A model generated the notes under the pieces. The model saw nothing but the letters and a program-made list of their open reading frames with translations. It did not search any database and was not told the origin of the DNA. Of a stretch of 64,000 nt of DNA, positions 16,507 through 23,452 are shown piece by piece. The DNA is taken from positions 3,571,001 to 3,635,000 of the forward strand of contig NZ_CP141179.1 of assembly GCF_035599575.1 (NCBI RefSeq). Reading direction: 5' to 3'. This DNA comes from Roseovarius sp. Pro17. GTDB taxonomy: Bacteria > Pseudomonadota > Alphaproteobacteria > Rhodobacterales > Rhodobacteraceae. The translations under genes were made by a program, and so were the position numbers. Position 1 is the stretch's first letter, and each line of letters begins with the position of its first letter.

Positions 16507-17181
16507 ATGTGCAATCTCTATTCCAATCTGACAAATCAGGAGGCGATGCGCGGCCTGTTCAATATGCCGCCCGCTGCCGATCACCTTGGGAACGCAGCAC
16601 CTCAGCCCGCCATCTGGCCTAAGTATGACGCGCCAGTTGTCCGGTTAGATGACAAAGGCGAACGGGAAATGCTCGCGATGAGTTGGGGCTTTCTGACGGC
16701 CAAGGCGTCAAAGAAAACGGGCAAGCCAATCGCACCTGCCGCGTGGAACAACGCGCGGGCCGACAAGGTTGCGACAATTGGCCTTTGGAAGGACAGCTTT
16801 AAGAACCGCAGATGCCTTGTGCCAGCGTCGAGTTTCAGGGAAGCCAAGGGCCGCGATCCTGCAACCGACTATTGGTTTGCCTTAAAAGGCGACGAACCGC
16901 GCCCGCCATTTGCGTTTGCGGGCATGTGGCGCGGTATCCAACCCGGCTTGCAAGATGAAAAGCTGAACATACTGACGCATACAATCATCACCACGACGGC
17001 CAATGACGTCGTAAAGCCTGTGCATCCGGACCGGATGCCTGTAATTCTCGATCCTGCCGACTACGATGCGTGGCTTGGTGGATCTGAAAGCGATGCCATG
17101 TCCCTAATGCGACCCTATCCCGCAGACCGGATGCAGATAGTGGTCAAGGGAGTTGGACGGCTGAAAGATGATGAGGGATGA
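16507..17181 (+). CDS. SRAP-domain abasic-site protein (HMCES/YedK family)
   Basis: This 224-aa protein has the invariant Cys2 directly after the initiator Met (MCNLYSNLT), which becomes the N-terminal nucleophile that crosslinks to abasic sites in single-stranded DNA. Other family landmarks are WGFLTAKAS, the AWNNARADKV block with the conserved Asn/Arg, RCLVPASSFREAK (the conserved Glu) and TTTANDVVKPVHPDRMPVIL with the active-site His. ATG 16507 is required because Cys2 must follow Met1; earlier in-frame codons are therefore excluded. Such genes are common in phage-like and SOS-linked loci and protect replication intermediates. Confidence 0.93.
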   Translation: MCNLYSNLTNQEAMRGLFNMPPAADHLGNAAPQPAIWPKYDAPVVRLDDKGEREMLAMSWGFLTAKASKKTGKPIAPAAWNNARADKVATIGLWKDSFKNRRCLVPASSFREAKGRDPATDYWFALKGDEPRPPFAFAGMWRGIQPGLQDEKLNILTHTIITTTANDVVKPVHPDRMPVILDPADYDAWLGGSESDAMSLMRPYPADRMQIVVKGVGRLKDDEG

Positions 17182-17492
17182 GTTAGGCCATCTCAACGTT
17201 TTCCTGAACTAGAAGGTGGGCGGGCAACACCGTAAGCCCTCGGCATCATGAGGTTACCACTGAGCGACAGCCGGGCCGATATATTTCGTTAGAGTGCAGT
17301 AGTTCACTCTCCATTGAACGCAGAACGCGCAGGCTTCGACCACGGTCTAGTCATTTAAGATCTGCATTCTGGCCCCCCCTGCGATTTGCCCGGCACAAGG
17401 CTGGGCGATAGCTGCTGTTCATGAAGCGGCTCTACTCGGGACCTTTTTCTTGGACCCGTTAAAAGTAGGGATGCGGGCTCCAGTTTGATGGT
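17182..17492. other. Gene-free stretch after the SRAP gene
   Basis: There is no supported gene. It holds an inverted repeat AGAGTG/CACTCT around 17290-17309 and a poly-C tract near 17375-17381. It leads into the first copy of a 160-bp duplicated segment. Confidence 0.45.
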
Positions 17493-17651
17493 GTGGTGCA
17501 CTCAAGTTCATCGCTGACATCGACCGTTTCTGAACTTGATAGACTACCCTTCCCAACCCCGGTGCACCAAGGTTTGACAACTGAGGAAATTGTCGGTCAC
17601 AAGGCGCATAAACACGCCAGCCGCAAGAGGTGGCAGGTCGTCAATGCCTGA
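17493..17651 (+). repeat. Duplicated ~160-bp segment, copy A (includes boundary palindrome copy 3)
   Basis: It begins with GTGGTGCACTCAAGTTCA (palindrome copy 3, 17495-17512) and ends at 17651. It aligns without gaps to 18845-19003. In one frame both encode VVH..., then 22 variable residues, then HQGL-x-x-EEI-x-x-HK and SRKRWQ-x-VNA. A 21-nt identical run lies near the end. Changes include several synonymous ones, suggesting a once-coding sequence, perhaps the end of an unknown transposase or a small protein. Confidence 0.6.
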
Positions 17652-17745
17652 CTGTGAATTAGTATATGTGAGGGCCGGGTTGGGTAGTGCTGGGATACCA
17701 GATCACTCTGTGTGGGCGCTCATAGCGCCATCTTACACCTCTGCC

Positions 17746-18243
17746 TCATTCAAGCGTCAATTGGCTACGGGCCATGCCAACCCGAAAGATCAGAAGCGGA
17801 CCTTCGTCCATGGCCCAAATTTCCAGCGTATCGCCTGCTTGACCGGTCAGTGTTGCGTAGTCGCCCATGAAGCCGGAGGCTTTCATTTCGAGACGTTGTA
17901 TAGTGTCCATCCGGTCTTTCAGGATGTGGGCAAGGTTCTCTACATCGTAATCACAGCCATTGAAGATTTCGCAGGCAACGTAAATCTCCTTGATCCGACC
18001 ACTTTGATCCAACCTGAAAGAATTGAATTCAGAGGCACCACAGTAGTAAAGATCATCTTGATCGCGGTTGTCAGCGCACGGCCCCATGGCTGTTTCGATG
18101 TCCTCAAAGTCCGAAGCGATGGACATGCCACGAACAGTTATCAAATCTTCTGCGGCGGATGTAGCGACGGTGGACATGCCAAGAGACGTGCTTAGGCAAG
18201 TTGCGAAGAGCATTGGTTTTAGGATGCGAAGTGAGACTTTCAT
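17746..18243 (-). CDS. Exported hypothetical protein
   Basis: This 165-aa protein starts at ATG 18243 with a signal peptide (ILKPMLFATCLSTSLGMSTVATSA, cleavage near residue 30). The mature part carries paired cysteines (AMGPCADN, DLYYCGAS, YVACEIFNGCDYD), consistent with disulfides in the periplasm, and ends in strands containing LEIWAMDEGPLLIFRVG. No family is recognised. With the small membrane gene upstream (18336-18608) it forms a two-gene minus-strand cassette flanked by the directly repeated 160-bp segment. Confidence 0.68.
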   Translation of the reverse strand: MKVSLRILKPMLFATCLSTSLGMSTVATSAAEDLITVRGMSIASDFEDIETAMGPCADNRDQDDLYYCGASEFNSFRLDQSGRIKEIYVACEIFNGCDYDVENLAHILKDRMDTIQRLEMKASGFMGDYATLTGQAGDTLEIWAMDEGPLLIFRVGMARSQLTLE

Positions 18244-18335
18244 CTGGTGGCTCCATACTGAGTTTGAGAGGGAAGGCAGACTGGACGCCGGTTTTCTAAG
18301 AGACCTGCATCGGAAAGGGCGGGCGGGCCCGCGCG

Positions 18336-18608
18336 CTACAGCTCGCGCAGGCTTGCCACTGATCTGGAGATTTCGGCCAACACCCCCAGTATGACGGAGG
18401 ACACGATACCACTGATGCCCAAGATGACACCGAGCCAATCCCAGCCGCTACCCAGCACCACGTTGAAGGCAATGCTGATCCCGCAAAGCAGTATCCCAGC
18501 ACGGGCAAAGAACTCAGCCGTTCTAGTGTAGGCCAGTGATGTCTTGTTTGGTTTGAAATTTAATTCTTTTCCGACTTCCGGGATATGCGCCTTGGATGCG
18601 AATGCCAT
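18336..18608 (-). CDS. Small membrane protein, unknown
   Basis: This 90-aa protein has two predicted transmembrane helices (AGILLCGISIAFNVVLG and LGVILGISGIVSSVILGVLAEI) and a soluble N-terminus (FKPNKTSLAYTRTAEFFARA). It ends in ISRSVASLREL. It lies 92 bp upstream of the exported protein gene on the same strand. No homologous family comes to mind. Confidence 0.62.
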   Translation of the reverse strand: MAFASKAHIPEVGKELNFKPNKTSLAYTRTAEFFARAGILLCGISIAFNVVLGSGWDWLGVILGISGIVSSVILGVLAEISRSVASLREL

Positions 18609-18844
18609 GATTGTCCCCTTTACGTACTTGCCTGCATCTTCTGGATGTTTGGAAGGTCAATCATAAGGTAGGCTAAATCATGAAAGCAAAGTGGCCGTTT
18701 CTGGACCGAAAGTTTTTTCGTCTTGCCATCGAATGGATGCTCAGCCATCGCCTGCATCCGGGCAGATTAAGGAGCCGAAATGTAATGGGTCCACTCGGCT
18801 TGGTGCGGAACTTTGCCGCGCGGAGCGTAGACGACAGCATGGTT

Positions 18845-19003
18845 GTGGTGCACTTAATTTCACCGCTGCTTTCGGCCATTAAAGACACTAGACAGAAGAA
18901 CCTCAAAACCTCAATGCACCAAGGATTGAAAGCAGAAGAAATAATCGTTCATAAGGTGCTTATGCCTGCCAGCCGCAAGAGGTGGCAGACCGTCAATGCC
19001 AGA
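18845..19003 (+). repeat. Duplicated ~160-bp segment, copy B (includes boundary palindrome copy 4)
   Basis: It is the diverged direct copy of 17493-17651, starting GTGGTGCACTTAATTTCA. Its palindrome (18849-18862) is the most degenerate of the five. The same frame encodes MHQGLKAEEIIVHK and SRKRWQTVNA and stays open to 19030. Near the end a 6-bp hairpin CTGCCA/TGGCAG is present that copy A has partly lost. Confidence 0.6.
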
Positions 19004-19026
19004 CTAGTCCAGCGGCGGCATACAGC

Positions 19027-20394
19027 CTAGCCTCCGCTGTACCATTTGATGTTTACCAAGGTAGAAGCGTCCTTCAGCGGCTCAAGCCCACTTTGAGTAA
19101 TGCAATAGGTGTCACGGATCGCATCAAGGTCGTATAAGTGCTCATCCTCAATATACTTGATCTGCGGCCCGCAAAACTTAAACGCATTGATCCAGCCATG
19201 GCACAGGCTTTCCAGCCGTAAGAAATCCTGTAGACCCTCTACACGGAGACCCTCATCGGCCTCAAATTCTGCCGCAGTCAGCTTGGCATGCACGCGCTGC
19301 TTGAGTGTGCGGGCGCGGCAGACCAGCTTTTTGAGGTTCGTGTCTGTTGGGTCGGCGACAAGGTTCCCAGCCTTGTCCATAGAAATACAGCACCCCAGCA
19401 TCCGGAACTCTTTCGCTATCTCACCTGCTTGCTCGGTCTTTCCTTGAAATTCCCCTCCCAGCAGTCCGGCAATGCCGGATCTCAGGGCTTTGGCTGCGCC
19501 TTCCATGTGTAGCTTGGATACCGCGAAGATGAAAAAGTTGTCGGCGTGGTTGATAACGTCAACGCCTTCGACCTTTTCCATCGACATGTGCGCGATACAC
19601 CAATGCGCTACCTCTGCGGAAGATGCACTGCCCTGTGGTATGCCGGGCGGGGATAAGATATGTGGTTGCGTAGTGTTAGCATAGGATGGGTACCAGTCAG
19701 CGCCCTTGGCCAACACGATCTGCCTTATTGCCTCTTTAGGGAGGGGCAAGGCGGCGACGAGTTTTCCCTCTGAAAAGCTGGGGAAGAAGTCCTTTATGTC
19801 GATCTCCGCTACATGTGTGTATCCTTTCTCTTTGATGAGGCTCATGGCCAACTGTATTTTTGCGGCAGAGCCGAGGTGGGTGAACTGGAAATCCTGCGGT
19901 TTGTAGGTCATGCGCAGGAGTGTGCGGACCATGCGCTGGTATGAGCGGGCCACTGGACCGAAGGCGCATATAACGCGAACGCCCCCTGATAACTTTGGCT
20001 CGGTCCAAATCTTGGCCGCTTCATTCAGGCAGCTGAGGGCTTTATACGTTGTTGCCAACGTGGCCATCTCCTCTAGCGACAAGCGGTCTTTCAATGGCTG
20101 CCGCGCGTTATCTTCAAACAGGGCGACCAGCTGGCAACGCCTACTTGTGAGGTACGTTTTCGCGTGCGCTGGGAATGAGGGGTTGCCATCGGTCCACGCA
20201 TTTTCACATTTAGATCGGAGCCTCTGTTCGAACTTCCGGGCCTTTGCAAGCTGGGTGGCTAGTGCGGTTATTGTCGTATTGCCCTCTTTGGACTGCGGGA
20301 GTAGCACACTGTCTATCTTGCAGAAGCCGTGTGGCGAGTTATTTTGGTAGCCTGAGCCGCTGGGTAGAAGCGGTATGTTAAACACAGTCATCAT
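19027..20394 (-). CDS. Divergent reverse transcriptase (HADN active site), candidate defence RT
   Basis: This 455-aa protein has a single-domain RT core. GGVRVICAFGPVARSYQRMVR (about 137-157) matches RT motifs 1-2, AEIDIKDFFPSF (about 196-207) is motif A with catalytic Asp199, and GIPQGSASSAEVAHW (about 251-265) is motif B. Motif C reads INHADNFFIFA (about 281-291), so the usual YxDD box is HADN, with the second Asp replaced by Asn. LGCCIS (about 333-338) is motif D. A ~190-residue N-terminal region and an alpha-helical C-terminus flank it; no maturase, HNH or Cas1 domain is seen. ATG 20394 overlaps the alpA-like stop (ATGA), so the two are translationally coupled. Being island-borne and isolated, it resembles unknown-group or defence RTs, but no family is proven. 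Confidence 0.85.
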   Translation of the reverse strand: MMTVFNIPLLPSGSGYQNNSPHGFCKIDSVLLPQSKEGNTTITALATQLAKARKFEQRLRSKCENAWTDGNPSFPAHAKTYLTSRRCQLVALFEDNARQPLKDRLSLEEMATLATTYKALSCLNEAAKIWTEPKLSGGVRVICAFGPVARSYQRMVRTLLRMTYKPQDFQFTHLGSAAKIQLAMSLIKEKGYTHVAEIDIKDFFPSFSEGKLVAALPLPKEAIRQIVLAKGADWYPSYANTTQPHILSPPGIPQGSASSAEVAHWCIAHMSMEKVEGVDVINHADNFFIFAVSKLHMEGAAKALRSGIAGLLGGEFQGKTEQAGEIAKEFRMLGCCISMDKAGNLVADPTDTNLKKLVCRARTLKQRVHAKLTAAEFEADEGLRVEGLQDFLRLESLCHGWINAFKFCGPQIKYIEDEHLYDLDAIRDTYCITQSGLEPLKDASTLVNIKWYSGG

Positions 20395-20591
20395 GATTGT
20401 GCACCTGCAGCGCCAAGTGTTTTGAGGAAGTCCTCGACCTCCTCCTCGCACCAATAGAGCCGGACACCGACCCTGATCGGGTTTGGTATGCGCCCGCATT
20501 CTAAGTCACGATAGATACTGGATCGTGAGCGCCCGCCCAGCTTCGCGCTTAGTTGGGCAAGTGTGATGTATCGGTTTGGTGCGCGGGTCAT
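20391..20591 (-). CDS. AlpA-like helix-turn-helix regulator
   Basis: This 66-aa DNA-binding protein is of the AlpA/excisionase (MerR-like winged helix) type: RYITLAQLSAKLGGRSRSSIYRDLECGRIPNPIRVGVRLYW shows the helix-turn-helix followed by the basic wing, then EEEVEDFLKTL. AlpA proteins in P4-like elements activate the integrase or act as excision factors. Here it is the first gene of a two-gene operon with the reverse transcriptase. The start at 20591 is the first Met before the conserved domain; an earlier in-frame start adds unrelated residues. Confidence 0.87.
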   Translation of the reverse strand: MTRAPNRYITLAQLSAKLGGRSRSSIYRDLECGRIPNPIRVGVRLYWCEEEVEDFLKTLGAAGAQS

Positions 20592-20693
20592 TTTGGGGCT
20601 CCTTGATGATTGTTGGAACACCGTATCGGGCCGCCCGCTGGCCAAGAAGATCCCCTAAAAGGTAATTTTTTGGCCAGAAGCCTTAGTTGCAGC

Positions 20694-20711
20694 GGTGAAC
20701 TTGAGTTCACC
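20694..20711. promoter_or_regulatory. Boundary palindrome, copy 5 (upstream of alpA-RT)
   Basis: GGTGAACTTGAGTTCACC has perfect 8-bp arms around a TG centre and is the most symmetrical of the five related sites. It lies 103 bp before the AlpA-like start and 35 bp beyond the stop of the 209-aa gene, so it could be an operator for the alpA-RT operon. Confidence 0.6.
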
Positions 20712-20745
20712 AACGCAAACTGCCCCCTAAGAAGCGTTGCTTTAG

Positions 20746-21375
20746 TTACTTCAGATTGTTCGGCATCGGCTGGTCGGTGCCAAAGAACGCATCGGGATCG
20801 CAAAGACCAAACACGCTCGCGATCCTGCCGGGGATCGGTGGCATATCGATATGTTTTTTTTCTGCGGCGGCACGCCTGAGTGTTCGCGGGCTACATTTCA
20901 GAAGTGGCCCATCTTTTGCAATTCGCAGACCTCGGATGCCGAAGCGCGTAAGTCTCAAAGCGTCTTCATAATTGTTGAATTCTGAGTGGTGAATACGTTG
21001 GCCGAACCACGCTTTAATGCACCTGGTGGGGAGGTCGTGATATTGACGTCGGTCTTTGATCCACAACCTGACTGCCTTCACAGCCCGCCGCCTAACATCT
21101 TGCTCAATTCTGCGCCTAACAATAATGAGTGGCTGATTACCCGCCTTTTTCCAACTCGGTTTATTTCCAAGATGAAAGTCTGCAATCGTCTTCATGAGTT
21201 CGTCGGCCAACCATTGCGGTATCTCTACTTTCTTCCCGCTGCACATGACGGTTGCTTCAAAAATTGCGATTGGGTCCCCGCTTTCAATCCGCCGCCTATA
21301 TTCGCCAAACTGACGGGCTGTAATGTCAGGGTCTCCGGTTTCATTTGGCGGCAGGATTTTTTCCAATGACCTCAT
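20746..21375 (-). CDS. Hypothetical protein coupled to the integrase
   Basis: This 209-aa basic, largely helical protein starts at ATG 21375, overlapping the integrase stop by 4 bp, so it is translated with the integrase. It contains RRRIESGDPIAIFEATVMC, VRRRAVKAVRLWIKDRRQYHDLP and a C-terminal LRRAAAEKKHIDMPPIPGRI; many Arg/Lys residues suggest nucleic-acid binding. No family is recognised. Its position suggests a role in integration, excision or element maintenance, or cargo carried behind int. Confidence 0.72.
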   Translation of the reverse strand: MRSLEKILPPNETGDPDITARQFGEYRRRIESGDPIAIFEATVMCSGKKVEIPQWLADELMKTIADFHLGNKPSWKKAGNQPLIIVRRRIEQDVRRRAVKAVRLWIKDRRQYHDLPTRCIKAWFGQRIHHSEFNNYEDALRLTRFGIRGLRIAKDGPLLKCSPRTLRRAAAEKKHIDMPPIPGRIASVFGLCDPDAFFGTDQPMPNNLK

Positions 21376-22553
21376 TTTTGCGCCCCGTCCAAAATGCCAG
21401 CGACAAACTTTCCCCACGCTTCCATGATATTCTGCCTCTGATCTAAATAGTCCGTTCTTCGGTATGCCCTTTCGACCTGACTGCCGCTGACGTGGCCTAG
21501 ACAGGTTTCCGCAATCTCTCTTGGCGCATTCGTCCGTTCAGCCACCCAGTCCCGGAAGCTGGACCGGAAGCCATGCGGCCTGTATGCCAGCCCGGCTTTC
21601 CGCATGTGCTGCCCCATCGTCATGTCCGAAATCACGCCCTTCTGGAGGCCGGGGAATAGATGGCCGTCCCGATCATAGGGCTTGGTGGCTTCCACCACGG
21701 CAAGGGCTTCGTTTGACAGTGGTACGCGGAAGTCTGATGTGCTGCCCAGCCGACCTTTCATCTGCTCAGCCGGAATAGTCCAAACGCCGTCCTCAATCTG
21801 GTCGTATCGCATAAACCGCAGGGGGCTGGAGCGGACCGCTGTTAGGATCAATATCCTGAGCGCTAAATTGGTGGTCGTTGGAACTTCAAGGGTTCGGTAA
21901 AATTCAGGGACCTCAATCCACGGCATGGCGGGAATATGCTGCGGCGTATGTCTCGACCTGCCCAGCAGAGCCTTGGCCTTGTCAGTAGCTTGTAGGTCCA
22001 CCTCAAGGCCTAGGGCAGCAGCGTGTCTGAGGACGATGCTAAGCCGATTGAGGGCTTTCCGGGCCGTATCCGCCTTGGCATGCCAAATGGGCTTCAGAGC
22101 GTCCCGTATGTCAATCTGAGAGATATCTGCGACGGGGATCTTGCCCAGCTTCGGTAGCACATGGAGTTCTAGGGGTGAAAACCACCGCCCGGCCTTGCCG
22201 TCGCCCTTAAGTTCGGCCTTGCGGCATTCAAACGCTTCTAAGGCAACATCGGCCAGACAGTGCAGATTGCGTTCAGCCTCCCGTCGTTCCTTCTCACGTT
22301 GCTTGATGGGGTCGATCCCTTGCCGCGCGAAGGACCGCCAATGTTCAGCGGATTGCCGGACCTCTTTGAGGGAAACCTCTGCCGCCGATCCTAACCCCAT
22401 CTCCCTTCGTCGACCAGGGGCCGTCACCCTCAGGAACCACTGCGCTCCGCCATCGTCCCGTCTGTGCAGCCAAAGTCCGTCCCCGTCACAGTACTTGCCG
22501 GGCGGCAGGGATTTGACCTCCATTGCCGAAAGTTTGTGTTTAGGTCGCGCCAT
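21372..22553 (-). CDS. Tyrosine recombinase, P4-type integrase
   Basis: This 393-aa integrase has an N-terminal arm-binding DUF4102-like domain (KYCDGDGLWLHRRDDGGAQW, VTAPGRRREMGLGS), a core-binding domain, and a C-terminal catalytic domain. The active-site residues are visible as the first Arg in LTAVRSSPLR, the His and Arg of HGFRSSFRDW, the second His in CLGHVSG, and the Tyr in VERAYRRTDYL. This family normally integrates at tRNA 3' ends, which agrees with the tRNA-Thr repeats bounding the island. Transcription runs away from attR, and the next gene is translationally coupled. Confidence 0.95.
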   Translation of the reverse strand: MARPKHKLSAMEVKSLPPGKYCDGDGLWLHRRDDGGAQWFLRVTAPGRRREMGLGSAAEVSLKEVRQSAEHWRSFARQGIDPIKQREKERREAERNLHCLADVALEAFECRKAELKGDGKAGRWFSPLELHVLPKLGKIPVADISQIDIRDALKPIWHAKADTARKALNRLSIVLRHAAALGLEVDLQATDKAKALLGRSRHTPQHIPAMPWIEVPEFYRTLEVPTTTNLALRILILTAVRSSPLRFMRYDQIEDGVWTIPAEQMKGRLGSTSDFRVPLSNEALAVVEATKPYDRDGHLFPGLQKGVISDMTMGQHMRKAGLAYRPHGFRSSFRDWVAERTNAPREIAETCLGHVSGSQVERAYRRTDYLDQRQNIMEAWGKFVAGILDGAQK

Positions 22554-22693
22554 GCGTCCACCCCTCTATCCACCTTTGCCTCTGCGATATAGCGCTACAC
22601 AGTGACACATGATGGAATAGATAAGGCATTATTGTGGCGGGATTTTCTGCCCTTGTGGTTTATCGTGGGGCATGGTGGTGCAAGGTGTGAATG

Positions 22694-22710
22694 CCGTGTG
22701 GGGGCACCAT
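22694..22710 (+). repeat. attR: direct repeat of the tRNA-Thr 3' end
   Basis: CCGTGTGGGGGCACCAT repeats 11071-11087 and is followed by the partial match CAAATCAT. It lies 140 bp beyond the integrase start and marks the right end of the island. Confidence 0.9.
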
Positions 22711-22860
22711 CAAATCATCCGCAGAGCAGTGATGTTTTTGGATCTATGATCCGCTTACATCCTGCCGAACTACACGTCTAACCAACAAAGTGGGTTTGGA
22801 TGATGCGGAATACGACTGTGAACGACCTCAGAGAGAATAGCGAACCAAGCGGCTTTAGGA

Positions 22861-23095
22861 ACCGGCTGTCAAATACGCCGATATGAAGCGTGACGTTGCC
22901 TCTGAATCATCAGTTTGTCGGATTCCGAAGGAAGCTGACCTGATCATCGCTGCGGAATATGTGGTGATCAAAGCTGCGCCCTCTCGTCACTTCTGCGTAT
23001 TGACTGCCCGGCAGTTGACTATTTCACAGTCAGTATGACTTCTATCAACCAGATTTGGCAAACCGACCTGACCCACGTCAGAATCATTGGCTGAG
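22861..23095 (+). pseudogene. Decayed IS3-type transposase fragment
   Basis: One frame reads RIPKEADLIIAAEYVVIKAA (about 22919-22978). A different frame from 23038 reads TSINQIWQTDLTHVRIIG before a TGA stop at 23092-23094. These match, from memory, two consecutive segments of IS3-group OrfB transposases (the LITSPAY-VIKAA region and the NQLWQTDFTYLKVIGWGW region that opens the DDE catalytic domain). The frame change and the stop mean it is dead. It lies just outside attR, so it marks an older insertion at the same locus. Confidence 0.7.
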
Positions 23096-23452
23096 GTGGG
23101 CCAAAGATCGAACCGTTCGAGCCAAGATAGCCGGATTTTTGAGATAAAAAATCAACATCATGTTTGGAGCGGCAAAATTGAAGGCCGGATCTCTTATCAT
23201 GTTGATATCAGACCGTAAAAAAGAAATCTGACCAGACTCACCAGCAAAAAAGTGATCTTTTTACACGACACAACCGGGTAGGTTGTGCTATGCGTTACGT
23301 TACGTAATTTTAATGAATGTCATTTTTTGGCTGCCGTGCGTTACGCACAGATTCTGTGCCCGTGATGCTTCAGCCATCGGTATCGTAAATTAAATTGATC
23401 CAACATTTCATGGACCGCATGTTGAATGCGGTGATCACCGGGGGTGTGCAAA
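23096..23452. other. Upstream region of the multicopper oxidase gene
   Basis: This is about 350 bp of A+T-rich DNA, without a gene, between the transposase remnant and the oxidase. It contains the near-tandem CGTTACGTTACGTAAT (about 23291-23307) and the palindrome GTGCGTTACGCAC (23336-23348), both with a GTTACG core, so a shared regulator could bind here. No known copper-responsive operator was recognised. Confidence 0.45.

Larger units (their letters stand above)
11071..22710. mobile_element. tRNA-Thr-integrated genomic island (11.6 kb)
   Basis: The segment is bounded by direct repeats of the tRNA-Thr 3' end (11071-11087 and 22694-22710). It contains a tyrosine integrase, an AlpA-type regulator, a serine resolvase, a restriction-modification pair, a reverse transcriptase and several orphan small genes. 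It is visibly more A+T-rich than its flanks, especially 11087-13480 and 14450-16000. Unlike the usual order, the integrase lies at the end distal to the tRNA. No replication, capsid or conjugation genes are seen, so it looks like a P4-type satellite or defence island. Confidence 0.88.

Noticed and set aside
17590..18195. 201-aa plus-strand frame opposite the exported protein gene
   Set aside because: The minus-strand gene has a proper signal peptide and paired cysteines; the plus frame starts inside a decayed repeat and lacks a ribosome-binding site.
18680..19030. 116-aa plus-strand frame ending in the duplicated segment
   Set aside because: It has no convincing start, and its C-terminal half is repeat-derived. 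Recorded as a repeat, though a real small protein is not excluded.
19027..21000. Diversity-generating retroelement or retron around the reverse transcriptase
   Set aside because: I found no template/variable repeat pair and no msr/msd-like inverted repeats beyond the short palindrome at 20694-20711; the upstream gene is an AlpA-like regulator, not Avd.
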